Below the pieces are notes generated by a model. It saw only the letters and a list, made by a program, of their open reading frames with translations, did no database searches and was not told the origin of the DNA. A stretch of DNA of 64,000 bases from Ciona savignyi (Eukaryota > Chordata > Ascidiacea > Phlebobranchia > Cionidae): positions 165,087 through 229,086 of the forward strand of contig CH003379.1 of NCBI GenBank assembly GCA_000149265.1, given 5' to 3'. Below are positions 23,501-35,891 of this stretch, one piece after another. A program made the translations under genes and the position numbers. The first letter of the stretch is position 1; the number at the start of each line of letters is the position of its first letter.

Positions 23501-26500
23501 ATGACCTTACAAAGTTTAAACTGCCATTAACATGACTAGGCAATAAAATCATTTGATGACGCAAGCGGTGACGTAATCGTAAAATTACGCATTGTAAAGC
23601 TAATTGTTGGATGATTATAGTGTTTGAACGTAATGCTGTATGGCGTGGAATGTAAATATTGGGGTTACGTTTTAAACCACGGATTTAAAGATTGGTTTTG
23701 TGCGTTAAATATTAAAATTTAAGCAGTTGGTGTAAAACGTTTTTTTTTTAAGATCTATGCAATTTACAAAGCGTGTTTTGTTTCGTATGCAAAGGGAGTT
23801 TTTTTCGTCAGCATTTTTTTGTAACGCGTGTTGTCGTCCGTAAGCAAAATACGTTTTCATTTGTATGCAAAGGGCGTTTTGTCCGTATTTTTTACGCGTG
23901 TTTTCGTAAGTATGCAAGAAGCGTTTTCATCCGTATGCAAAGGGCGTTTTTGTCCGTATTTTTTACGCGTGTTTTCGTCCGTATGCAAATGGCAACCACA
24001 GAAACGCACGTATTCCTACGGACACCATCACCTCCATAATGATACTTACAGCGAAGAAGAGTCGACCGACTTTATTCCACGGGAACTCGAAATCGAGAAG
24101 ATGAGCTCCTTCCTCCCTCTGTAGCGCCAGGTGGTGGATGCGGATGCCCTGGTGATAAATCCCGAGGAGCACGGAAGGAGAGGACTCCTTCTTTGTCTGC
24201 GAAAAAGAAAACGGGATTTAATTAAAATATTTGGATGTTCATTTTCGTGACGATTTTTTGTGTTATTTTCAGGTACATAATTCGAAAGAAGTGTAAAACT
24301 TAATAGAAATTGCTCACTAAAATGAGGATTGTAGTATTATAATTAGCGTAAGGGTTCGTTCTGGGGCTGAGATTGGGGTTTAGGGCAGGATTAGAATTAG
24401 TTTCGATTTTAGTGAACAGTTTTCTTCTTTCCCTTATTTTAGTGTTGCCCATTATATACACAAAATTAAGCCAACACCATAATCTTTGTTCGAGTGTGCT
24501 GTTTCTCCCCCTTCCCTTATGCCGCCCAAAAACAAAGGGTTACTAAAGGTCAAGTTTTTGTATCGATCCAGCCTAATACTTGCCAGACGCTTGGCAAGAG
24601 AAAGCGACAGAAACGCATAATTGAATAGCCTTGGGAGTCAAACTGGCGAACTATCTGTCTGCTCCTTTAGCATGGAAATGGAACTAATTAGGCCGGTGGC
24701 TGGGTAGACTGGACTTTGATGGCTACAAAGGGAACTTAGAAGAAGTGTCTGGTTGTCTAATTCCAATAATGCGGTTCAGGCTTTGTAAACGCGCGATGAA
24801 GAGCAAACAAAAGAAAGATAAGTCTAGGTCGTTGTTTATCCTATAATGACCCGGCTAAGGTTACATAGGAGAGACACTCCGTATTTTAGGTTGCGGTTTC
24901 AAGCCTAGTTGGGCGCTAAAGATTGCGAAGTACAGTGATCTGACAGCGTGGCGTGTTTTCGTGAGGCGTGAAATTCCAGAATACGATTTTTCTTTCTAGA
25001 ATTCTTGACGTCATAAAATGTGACGCGCGCCACGGGCGGCGTTCATCCTTACCATGACTTCATAAAGCCTTCTGTTCGTCATAATGGAAATTTTATAAAG
25101 GAAGGAAACCTAACCGATGCCCGTTTTAATGGCGGATTATTACCCCGTCAACAAAACGATTCGAGTCCCGATTTTCAATCGTCGAAAGTGACCTGAACGG
25201 ATAAACCAGTCGGAAACGGATTACAAAAGATGACGTAATGACAATATGAAAAACAGTTTAAGCGATCTAAGACACCGTTCAGCGTATAAGTCACCCGGTT
25301 CGGTGGGATATAGTAATAGATAGGAAACTTGGATTACCGAATCTGTGTGAATATAGGAAACGAGCTGATTTCCGAGGCGCCTGTTGTTTGTCAACATACG
25401 ACTTAACAAGAGAGCTATGGACGCCGGATATTTTCGGGGTTGAACATTTGTTATTGACAAGGTGGTACAGCGTCAAATTAATTTTGACTGATGCTACTTT
25501 ACCAGAATGTTCGAAAAACTTTAAATAACGAGCTTTAGTTCCAAGTCAGTGCGTTTTAACCAAACAACATCCAAGTTTAAAGCTTCAAAGTTTTCACCCA
25601 CGCTTCGTTGCCACGTTAACTATGTAAATTAGACTTGAAGATTCTGCCAAAAGCCGTAATTCGGCTAACCCTTACATAATGATGATGGTAGTTACAGAGA
25701 AGGCACGCGCGGCCTTTTTTTAGGGGGGGGTGTACTAAAGGGAACGAGGGAAATTTCTGACTAAAAAGAACATTATGACTCGTGTAATGGCTGGGGGTTT
25801 AAGTTATCGTTAGTTATGTGGTTGAGATTAGTGTTTAAAGCAGAGTTGAATAATTTTCGCGGTTTTAGTGAGCAGTTTCCCTTCTTCCATTTTCTTTCTA
25901 TTTCCCACCTATTTCCCTCATTTTAGTGTTGCCATTTTTGGGGATAACTGGCTACTAACGTGCGATCGAGTAGCATTAATAAAGGTTTCTCAACTTTGTT
26001 TCCATTAAATCCACATAACCAGCAAAATTGGAAATACCAATGAGGCCATAAGTCAACGGTCAGTAGTAGAATGATCATTTACCGCTTTGATGTTATGCGC
26101 TCGCAGTTCACTGACGTCACACAAAATATTACGTAATCTCGAGATTTACGAGCATTTTGAGCGATTGGCGTGAAATGGTTGTAAACATCGGGGTTCCTAT
26201 GAACCTGGGGTTTTAGCTTATAATCGTATAAACCTCGGGTTTCAGGTTATAAGCGTGAAATCGAGGTTCCGTTTATTACGTAGGTGAATATATGACGCGT
26301 AGATAATTATCGAAATAACAAGATTCATTATGACGCCGCTGCTTACGTGGAAAAGAGACGAGAATGTGCAAGAGGGTGATTATGACGGGTTTTGTGAGAT
26401 TTGTTTTTTATTCCATAGATGCCAGGTGAAAAAAATTTGGCCACTTTGGAGGTTAATAATAATAACGCTAGAGAAACAAAAAGGCCACAAAACTACACGC

Positions 26501-29500
26501 CGCATTTTAATAACATGTAGTTATTATTTTGGATAATACAATATTAGTGTTGTGCCTCTGCTGAATATTTCGTGGCGTTTATAAGGTGATTTATCCAAAA
26601 ACAAAGAAAACAATTGTGCTCCTACATAAATTTCAATGATTTCAGGTGCACAACGAAAATTGCATATCGTGGGACAGATAAACTTGATCTTAAGCATGTG
26701 GGCACCATTCTCAATAGAAATAACAGTTATGCTAGATATTAAAATATAAGTAGTGTTATCTTGTTGCTGTATTCAATTCGATAATTTAAAGCACATAAAC
26801 AGGGCAAATTACGTATCGTGGGAAGGGTGGGCGATAAACTGGACTTAACGCATTCGAGACCATTTCCTATTCGGCTTACCTTATAAAGCTTGTAGTAGTG
26901 GACCGGCACATCTTCAATGCAAGAAGCCTGCTTTATGTATTCAGCCTGTACGTTGAAAGGTGTTGTTTCTACCATCTCTTTGTGCAAGGCCGGAAGATGG
27001 GACCAGAAATAATCAACCCCCCATTTCTTTACGAACTGTGGAAACGTAGACGGGTTAAGACCGGTGCTTCAAACCAGTGTGCCGTTGCACGCTACTGCTG
27101 TGCCGAACGACAATTCTCGGTGTACCGCAAGAAAAAAATGAATATTACTGCTATCAGACACTTCGCTAATATTATGTCAATTATATTTAGCTTGTCAGAA
27201 GGCCTATCGTTTTACAATTTTGACTGCGATGTGCCGTCAAATATAGTAAGTTTCTAAATGAGCCTCTAAAAGAAGGTTGCGGAGCACTGGTTTAGACGAC
27301 ATGACAATATGCTTTGTGATGCTAGCAGTTGTGATTGTGACGCGTAGGAACTATCCAATGTCGAGAAATCCCCCGAAATAGCGTTGAGTTATTGTCATAA
27401 TCAACTCGCGTAGAGGAAGCTTTTATAGGGGGGGGCAACCAAAATAAACTTATCGGAAGAACCAGGGAAGCAGTGTCAACACAACAACAACAACAACATA
27501 GCTGCGGAATATTTCGCACAAGCGCGCTATATATAGTCGATTCACTCGTCAGTTATGTTTCAAAACACCCTCCCGAAGTAAAGATTATTTTGTTTAAAAT
27601 CCATGTAGGCCAATTCCGTTGAAAGAATACATTATACGTCATGGTTGATATAAAAATAATGTTACTTTCGGTTTGCTATATTCAATACCGATATTCGGTT
27701 ATACTATCTGTTAGATTGGTTTCTATATTTTTGTGTTAAACTATTTAGTATGTGTAAGTAATTGTTTGTAACTTAAAAATTGAATAAATGAAACTGAATT
27801 AATGAAAGAAGATGTAATATATATCCGGTATTTAATTACGCCTCTTATTTTTTTGCATTGGTCTGAATTCGTGTCGCTAAACATTCGGCCAGACAACCAC
27901 GGTTTTAACCGTCAGTCATGCGTTCTAAGTTTCGAGTCATATGGGCAAGTTACGTTTTAAATGTATTTCGGTATAAAAATCGGTCGCTAACCATTCGGCC
28001 ACAATATAGGTATCGGTAATATTAACTATTTACAATTACCTGTAATAATAACTATTTACAGTTATCGGTAATATTAACTATGTACAGTTACCGGTATTAT
28101 TAACTATTTACAGTTACCGGTAACCTTAACACTATTAAATTAGACATTGTTATATGACACATTCACAGCATTATTATCTTACCCAAGTCGGGACGTATTC
28201 GTGGGGATCAAAATATCGTCCAGAATGGAGAGAAGGGTCGAATGTTCCCATGTCCAGATGCAGTGATGAAGCAGCTAAAGTGATCAGAGTTTCATCCTTG
28301 GTGGCAACCTTCGATTGCAGCACATTCCTCTTGAGTTGTAGGTAGTAGTGGTGTCTGGATTCCTGGTTACTGTGGAAAGGATATATTGTAAGGTTATGGT
28401 TTTGGTTGTGATTTTTAACTTACATATGGTTGGTATGATGTTTAAATTAAATATGGTGTGTGACTCACATATGATGTTTGGATGTGATTTTTTGACTTAA
28501 ATATGGTGGTTATGCAGTTTAGTTGTGCTTTTTGACATACACCTACTGTTTTTGTGGTGTTTGGTTGGGATTTTTGATTGTATATGGGGGTTATGGTTTT
28601 GGTTTACATATATTGGTTATGGTGTTTGTGTTTGGTTGCTGCTTTTGACATACACATATTGTCGTTGTGATTATACGGTTGTTTCGACGGGTTAATTGGC
28701 AGATTTGCAGGTGGGATCGCCAAAAATGCTAGTTGTATGGGTTGTGCGGTGTAATAGACATATTCACCACTGTAATGTGGTGGTGAAATTGTAAGAAAAC
28801 GTTGTAATTACGATCGGTGGTAAGCAAAGTTGTTATTTGGTATGTCCGGTATAGACCTCTAATTAACAGCGTTTAGCTCGTTTAGAAAGTTCGAGACTTC
28901 GGGTGTTGTGTAAACACCAAAGCGCGCATGGAATGTGTGCGCGTGCGTGTGTGTGCATAATTAACGCGTAGGTGTCAGTACACATCATTAAGACGCGTTT
29001 TTAGGATTTTCGCCGGGCAACATCAAAAGTGAGGTAAGGAGGGAAACTGCTCACTAAAACTATGGAAATTATTCTAACCCTACCCCAAATACTAAGTTCA
29101 AGCCCAGAATTACCCTAAACTGCAACCCCAGCCCTAACACTAACCCTAACACCATAATCTTTAATTTTAGTGAGCAGTTTCCCATTTTCCATTATTTTAG
29201 TTTGCACTATCTTAGCCACTTTCTGTGCATGACATCACCCAGTTAAAAAGACAACATAAGACATGGACAACAATATTAACTTCAAACCCACAAAATAACC
29301 GCGACAACTCATACAAGGCGAGAGTTGGTATAAGCGGAAAAGTTGCAAAGAATAACGAGCTTTCATTCTGCCGTTTAGAGTGGGATTAAAGTGAATATCA
29401 TAACACTCAGTCTAATAAGTGGGAAGCCATGGATAGATGGTTTGTTTTCATGACGGCGTTGTATGTTTTAGCATTCCTATGCTGTTTGATGAACGAGATT

Positions 29501-32500
29501 TTTATTATTTGAGAGGACAACAACCTTGCAGTCATTGCTCTTACCTACGACGCGTGGGTCGTAAAAATAGCCCAGGTTTCGATAAATCTTTATAAATCTA
29601 ATTTTAAGTAACCGATTCGTTATATAGGCAACAATTAAATACTTTTTTTAATTTAAGACATTGAAGTGACCCTTTTGTTATATTGGCAACCCTTAAATAG
29701 CTTCTGCGTTATATTAAAGTAACTGTCTTGGTTTATAGACAAAGGCAACCCTTCAATAATTTGGTCTTAAATCGACATTTTGGATGCAATAATTCTTTTG
29801 TGCAATTGGGGAATTCGTAAACGCAATTAAGCATAGAATGCAGTTGACGGATAAGCTACATTAGAGGAGTTACATAACAAACTAAATGTTCGTTCGCTAA
29901 GCAGGCGTTTCGACCTGCAGGTCACGGTACTTGCCTTCTGTGAACGGTAATTCACGTTGAATGATAACCAACTAAATTGGTTTGCACTTGCGCCCCTCGT
30001 AAAATAAATCGATTGGCGCCTCTTTTAAGGTTTTGATGGAAATTTACAAATTTAGTCGGAAAATTTGTTCTAGAAAGTTAGCGGAAGAGATTTTATTTTA
30101 TCACGGCGTTTAAACGTTTGGGTACTGTATAGCTGTAAATTAAAGGACTGTATTTATGTTTAGGCCGATAATTTAAGGCTGTAAATAAACATTACTGTTA
30201 AGTTTTAGCGAATTTGAGATTAACATCAAGTTTTAACTTGAAATCTACAAATTTACACAAACTGTTTTTCTCGATAGTTAGCGAAAGAGGTTTTGGTTAC
30301 TAGATTTGTGATTAGGGCGATAAATTTTAGCTTTTAGGGCTGCAAATGGCCATGACTTGGCAATATTTCAAATCTGCAAACATGGCCACGGCTTGGCAAG
30401 CTATTGCAAATTTAAGAATGCGCAAGGGAGAGTGCAGAACCACTCTAACTAAACCACACAGGTCGTGTTATGACTGCTCAATGGTCGGGTCTGGTTTAAC
30501 GCATTGTGGACGAGGTTAAAGTGAAGGAGATGCGCTCTACCAACCACAAGGCATCCCTGTCCATCGAGTGGGTAGCTCTTATCTACCGTGGGATGATCAT
30601 TTCCGCTTGGCTTGCTGCAAGGGCTCAGCCTTTATGGGTCGTGATTTGACGTTTAAACTTGCTTTAGGTTAAATTTCCGCATTTCTTCGTTTCTTTAACC
30701 GTGTTTTTGGCCGACGGTTTAACGTTGAATGGGCCGCGATGGAATGCGAAAGGGGGGACTAAATGAAGGGGAGGAGAAAAGAGGAAAAACTGCACGCTAA
30801 ACTAAAGATTATCCGTTAGAGTTAGTTTTAAACACATGGGGGTGAAATTAGAGTTAGTTTTGAGGTGAGATTAGTGTTTAGGGCAGGATTAAAATTAGTT
30901 TCATAATTTTAGTGTGCAGTTTCCTTCTTTCCCTCCTTTTAGTGTTGTCCGAAAGTGGCGCCATGAATGAACTCGACACGGTTCATCTACAAACTCCGTT
31001 TCGATGACGTAATTAGGGAAATATGACAACGTCGTTAAAAACCCCGAAGAATTTTGAACACACTTCCCACAGTGTAGCGTGTCGGGTGTTTAGTGTTGCT
31101 ACAAGTGCCCGATTCCACATAATGCCTGCGGCGTATTATTCATACCAGCAGGACATAAAGTAATACTAATAACACAGGTGCTCGATAATTGATTACATTC
31201 GTTTTGTCTCTCAAACCAACCAGTTAGAAAGCGCTCATTATCGAGGTTCTAAAAGTTGAAATAATCTCTATTATTGAAACGGTCTCGATCAATTTCAAGT
31301 GGTTTCTTTCTTTAAGCAAATTAGAGATTATAATAAGTGGGTCAGCCCATCGTTACGATTTAATTTCACAAGAAAATACCTTCAATCGCTTTCATTTACG
31401 AAATTCAATTTAATTAACCCCTACAGCCCGGAAAACCTCAATTCTAAAGCGATATTGTTGATATAGCGCTTCGCGGAGCTATTCATCATACTGTTGGCAT
31501 GCGGTCGGATGGGCGATCATGTTAACACAAGCAGGGCTTTGTACAAGAGCCGGAGGATTTGGGTGATATATAGGTTTAACCCTGAAGCGACCAAATTGAA
31601 CTTAACCAAATAGTTACACATTTTTTCAGAGTTCCCTTTTATTAACTTTTAGAACTTTAAGTTTAACCCTTTTGCAGAGTTACACTTTTTTTTTTTTTTA
31701 TTTGGTTAATAAAAAGATTTTACCACGAATCGACTATCGCTTTTAACTTTTGAACTTAAACGTAGAGTTGTAAATTTTGGTAGAGTTTAACAATTTTATT
31801 TTATTTATATTTGACTGATAAGCAGTTTTTACCCCAAAGAGACTTTGGACTTATACGTGGAGTTACAACTTTTTGCAAAGTAATTATTTTTAATTTTATT
31901 TATTCATGGATGTTAAACGATTTTACCCAGAAGCGACCTACCGTTTTTAACTTTGAATAGGGTTACACGTTTCAACCGCTTAAGTTTAAAAATCTCCACT
32001 TTACGGAAGGTTGGTTCTGTTTAAATTAGAGTTTATGTCTGAAAAGAACTGTTTTACGCTACAGCGAAGACCTATACACGGATTGCGCGTGACGTTGCAA
32101 TAGAAATTTCTATTTTTAGAACTATTCGATCCGATGATCCACCCACGTATGGAAGTCTTTAACCGAGTCATTTGACCCGATTTTGCGGTGGATATTGCGA
32201 CGTTCGCTCCAACTGAACTATAAACAGCAACCAACGCACGAAATCCTGATATAATGTTTATGGTGACAAGGATAAATATAAGTTACAGGAAATCTCTTGT
32301 TTTTCACACAGGAACTGTGTTTTTGAGGAAATCTTTTGATACAAAGTTTTAAAAATAAAAGTAACGTTAAAACGACAAACAAAAAATAAAGAGCAAAGGA
32401 AACTCACCAAATAAGCCTAGGGTGTTCCACGTAATATTGAACTTGGAATTGAATGGTAAAGACGGAAGAGGGTTGGATACTTAAGTCACTTGCCTGGAAA

Positions 32501-35500
32501 ATACAAAAAAAATTGAATTTTAAGTTGGTATTAAAGTTTTACGCTGGTCTGGTGACGTGTCAAGTTTTGTGGCTTGTTCGTATAACGATTAGAACATTCT
32601 CTCTCAGTGGAATGGAATGTTAAAGTGGTTTAAAATAAAACAAGACATAATTTTGTCGAAACCAGCTATTCGGGGAGTCATCAGTACTATCACTACTACG
32701 TTACATTAATCGCGTAGCAACGAAGACAAGTTACATGGTGGGCTGTTTGATTAGAGCTGTTCATGATGATTAAATTCCTGTTTTGGACGGGAATATGTTA
32801 AGATTTTAAATTAGGTCGACGATGCGACGTAAATACAGAACGACGGTTGTGCCCGCGGGGTATTTAGTGTGTCAACAGCGCTAGTGTAGCCACCGCTGGG
32901 ACTCGATACACAAAACAAACGGCGAGATTGTGTTCATTTCAGTGCTATTAAGCGCCGTTTTTTTTGTTTGTTTTTTTTTTGGTATTTTTATACTGGGGTA
33001 AGTTACCAAACCATGTCGGGTTCGTTACTAACAATTTTTGTATATAACTGTCGGTATATGTATAGGTCGTGTTAACCATTCGGCCACACGACCGTACAGG
33101 TTCCGTTATATTCTAATAACCAGTAATTTTAACACTCGTATGGACATCCATGGTTCAAAATAGGAAACAATTATTTCGTGGGTGTTTAAATCAAATCTAA
33201 CACAAGAACAAGATTGGCCCACCAAGATTTGAACCAAAGGTTAAAACATTCAAAATAGTTAAACGTATCTCTGATCAGTATAAACTACTGCTGAGATCGC
33301 AAACAAAAGGGAACAATAGTAATAAACCGAAGACCTGAGACAGCAGGGTGCTTATTTGGACAATAAACTGGAATTTGATACTAAGAACCAGCTTTGGCTA
33401 TTCATGACAGTTCAGTCGTGAAATCAAACTAACGTCAATGGAGTGTTGATACCTGTCACCTGTGATTTGGCCGCCATCTTTTTTTATCGGATGAGACACA
33501 TACGACTGTTATTGCGTCGCAAAAACGTGGATTTGACACGACGTCTTTAAACTTTACACTATTGATTGAATTGAACGTAGCAATGCTTTGTGGGGCGTTT
33601 AAACGACGGATGAAAGTGGAAGCTCTTAAACCGAAAGTGTCGTTTAGTAGACTTCAAGTATTGCTAAAAAGCGGGATTGGCCGACATAAGGGCCCAAGTG
33701 CAAGGCCGCCAATGTATCGATTTAAAGGGTCGACTAAAACGCTTGTGAAACGTCATCTCGGGTAAAACTAAAGAGAGGGAAAGAGGAAATTGTTTACTGA
33801 AATAAAGATAAAGGGGGCAACGCTAAAAGGAGAGAAATAGGTTGGAGGGAAACTGCTAACTAAAATTATGGAAACTAATTCTAACCCTGCCCTAAACACT
33901 AATCGCAACTCCAAAACTAACCCTAACTGCCACCATGACTGTTTAGTTTCACCCAGATTAAGGCGTTAAGGCTGGGCTTAAAGTTAGGGTTAGCTCTGTG
34001 GTTGAGATTATTGTTTAGGGCAGGGTTCAAATTAGTTTAAATGGTTTTAGTGAGCAATTTCCCCTTCCCAATTTTCTTTCTTTGAGTGCTGCTTCTCATT
34101 TCGCAGCATTTACCGCGGTTTTCAACAGTCCAATAAAGAATGTGAAGTACGGCGATGGAAAAAGCAACTTTTAAGACATATGATACATGGGTGGGGTATA
34201 AAAGTAACCCGATCCCACGATAACTCACCCTTCGTTTAAGTTCCTTCCCCCATTCCTTAGGAGCATACTTTGACAAGCGTTGCTTCAGGTCCATAAACCT
34301 GTGCTCATTTTCTGTAAGGAAAATAGGATATTCGTTTTTTAATTTTTATGAATGGGAAAATAAAGAGGCGTTATCATACGGGTAATCTTTAGATTACCTC
34401 GCTAATATGTAAGGGAGCGTTCTAACATGAGTAATTGTCAAAATGCTTTGCGCCCGCCGTTAAGTTACCGGGGCTATTGCAGCGTGATAAATATGTTCGA
34501 GACGTTCCTTCAGTTTTAATGAAAGCCTTAAATCCCCTAGGTTCAGGCGATTTACGATGAGTGCCTTGCTTTAAGGACACAACTAACTAGCCAGTGACTG
34601 GTTTCAAGCACACAATCAACTGACCAACTGATAAAACTAATAAGGCAACCAGTTTTCCACATATCGCGCCAGAATACAACATGTCCCGTGTAACATGCTT
34701 GTTTTGCTAGCAAAACGCATACAACGCGTTACAAAAATATGTTATGTAATAGTGCTGTACCGGTCAGATATTTACATAGTATATAAATAGATATATTCCT
34801 AAAAATACACAATGTATGTAAACATATAGCTTTATAATAATGTAGGTGATTGGGCTTACCTACTACTGCAGACAGCCCAAAGAAATGGCTCTCTTTGATT
34901 GAGTACATTGTACATACTTGCTCGAAGACATCTTTAACAGCAGCCTTTGCCTGTCAGAACGTGTAAACAGTTATTCAAGCAATGGTCATTGGTCATGAGA
35001 TAAGTTATCTGTACAGCATCAAGCCTGGAATGCGTGCCTACATGTCGATTTAGTGGTTCTTATCTGGAACTGTTTTAGATACGTCAACAGATTCGGCTAA
35101 TGGAAAACTTAGATTGGTAGCCAAATATATTTACTGATCGGTGTATCAAACGATTACCGTGTGTATGTCGTCACAGAAACTAGGGTGACTTCACATTAAT
35201 AATGCCGGATGTGAAATAAGTTATGCATAAATATTGCGGCAATGAAGACAATTATAGAAATAAGCATCTAATCTTTATTTCTTAGCGAGAAATTTATAGC
35301 GTAATTACCATCGTAGATCAGTGATTTACCCGCGTCATATAGTGCCGGTCGTGATAGTTCTATCTAGTTATGCACATACTCACGTCAAATACCAGTAAAA
35401 TAGAGTCGCCGGTAAGCAAGTGAACTCGAACTGGTTTCTTGCCGGAATTGGACTTCATAATGGCGGCCAAAGCGCGTTCTCTTCGCCCGTTATCTAACTT

Positions 35501-35891
35501 TGGTTGCGAGGTAATATAACTGTCTCGTTTAGTAGTAACTGATCCTTGATTAGTAATAGCTCCAGTAGCTTCGGAATTCTTCGATTGTACAGTAGAAACA
35601 ATATTGTCCAAATTGCCCTTGTCGTCGATGGTTTCTTTTTGCCAATCGGCAGGTTTACACTTGACTAACTCCCCTTTAGAGCAATTAATCCTGTCGCCCT
35701 CCTTAGCACCGACACTACTAGCGGGTATTGAAGGGAAACTATTAGAATGGAAGCGTTTTCGTTCGTAAGGCGGACTAGGTGTTTGAGCGGCTTGTGGTTG
35801 ATCCCAATTGCTACCAACTACAGATTGCCCTGTAAGTCCCGATTCCTGCTTTTTCTTGTGCGGTATCACAGAAAGCACATTAGCACGACAA
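17516..35891 (-). CDS. FRMD6: FERM-domain protein of the FRMD6/Willin (Expanded-like) family
   Basis: Cortical FERM protein linked to Hippo signalling in animals (family knowledge). Thirteen exons join in phase: 35891-35384, 34950-34860, 34311-34229, 32493-32408, 28369-28183, 27035-26880, 24196-24050, 22663-22489, 20867-20739, 20337-20188, 19537-19379, 19096-18703 and 18344-17516, at least 1030 residues. FERM markers are KPVRVHLLTGDSILLVFD (F1 start), ESHFFGLSAV, LSKYAPKEWGKEL, FQVQYYVEHPRL, FDPHEYVPTW, DVPVHYYKLYK, FEFPWNKVGRLFF and HTRSKYLLRLLRETHSLYM. Beyond FERM, RKYRESYIS and SSHTSGIESDSK are typical of FRMD6. The protein ends EVIV, a likely PDZ ligand. The N-terminal extension of about 150 residues and the length exceed human FRMD6 (622). 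No in-frame ATG precedes F1 in the first visible exon, so a start exon lies upstream. Confidence 0.9.
20582..20672. mobile_element. MITE family C, short copy
   Basis: Left end GGGAAACTACCCACTAAAAT, right end TAGTATGCAGTTTCCCTC. Only about 50 bases of interior. FRMD6-like intron. Confidence 0.65.
21214..21359. mobile_element. MITE family C copy
   Basis: Diverged left end GGGGAAAACTGGTAAATAAA, interior with TTTTAACCCTGACCC, right end TTTTAGTGCGCAGTTTCCC. FRMD6-like intron. Confidence 0.7.
21854..21955 (-). mobile_element. SINE family D (tRNA-Ser/Leu-like)
   Basis: On the minus strand the order is TGGCCGAATGGTTAACGCGA, ATACATATAACGATTT, GACGAGTCCATCATGGGTTC, i.e. a class II tRNA-like A box and B box. 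FRMD6-like intron. Confidence 0.65.
23760..23995. repeat. Tandem repeat of about 70 bp, three units
   Basis: Blocks GTATGCAAAGGGCGTTTT, GTCCGTATTTTTTACGCGTG and TTTTCGTCCGTATGCAA recur in order. All frames stay open across it, which explains overlapping open frames on both strands; none is a gene. It lies between FRMD6-like exons 24050 and 22663. Confidence 0.8.
24304..24428. mobile_element. MITE family C copy
   Basis: AAATTGCTCACTAAAATGAG at the left and TTTTAGTGAACAGTTTTC at the right, with the interior in the reverse orientation (TTAGGGCAGGATTAG). FRMD6-like intron. Confidence 0.75.
25747..25883. mobile_element. MITE family C copy
   Basis: GGGAAATTTCTGACTAAAAA at the left and GGTTTTAGTGAGCAGTTTCC at the right; interior in the GATTAGTGTTTAAAGCAG orientation. 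FRMD6-like intron. Confidence 0.75.
28012..28125. repeat. Tandem repeat of about 29 bp, four units
   Basis: The unit GGTAATATTAACTATTTACA plus GTTACC is repeated four times with small changes. It lies 60 bases from FRMD6-like exon 28183-28369. Confidence 0.8.
29041..29183. mobile_element. MITE family C, best-preserved copy
   Basis: GGGAAACTGCTCACTAAAAC at the left, and the exact inverse TTTTAGTGAGCAGTTTCCC at the right. Interior CTAACCCTACCCC and AACCCTAACACC. It defines the family ends used here. Confidence 0.85.
30782..30925. mobile_element. MITE family C copy
   Basis: AGGAAAAACTGCACGCTAAA at the left and TTTTAGTGTGCAGTTTCC at the right. Interior in the reverse orientation with GTTTAGGGCAGGATTAAAAT. 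FRMD6-like intron. Confidence 0.75.
33005..33098 (-). mobile_element. SINE family D copy
   Basis: Minus-strand order GGTCGTGTGGCCGAATGGTT, AACACGACC, ATACATATACCGACAG, GTAACGAACCCGACATGG. Class II tRNA-like head. FRMD6-like intron. Confidence 0.65.
33847..34064. mobile_element. MITE family C, longer copy with mirrored interior
   Basis: Left GGGAAACTGCTAACTAAAAT, right TTTTAGTGAGCAATTTCCCC. Two half-interiors face each other (AACCCTGCCCTAAACACTAA and TTGTTTAGGGCAGGGTTC), so almost the whole element could form one hairpin. It lies 165 bases from an FRMD6-like exon. Confidence 0.8.
34325..34640 (-). mobile_element. SINE family A, diverged copy
   Basis: Plus-strand view: GGATATTCGTTTTTTAATTT tail, ATACGGGTAATC, GGGGCTATTGCAGCG body and CACAACTAACTAGCCAGTGA. 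FRMD6-like intron, 14 bases from exon 34229-34311. Confidence 0.6.

Larger units (their letters stand above)
28370..32407. other. 4-kb FRMD6-like intron
   Basis: Bases 28380-28690 are a GT-rich, imperfectly repetitive run (ACATATGGT, TTTTTGACTTA motifs). MITE C copies lie at 29041 and 30782. The remainder is AT-rich with no exon that I recognise. Confidence 0.6.

Noticed and set aside
28012-28125. CRISPR-like regular repeats
   Set aside because: The units are contiguous tandem copies without unique spacers, in a eukaryotic intron.
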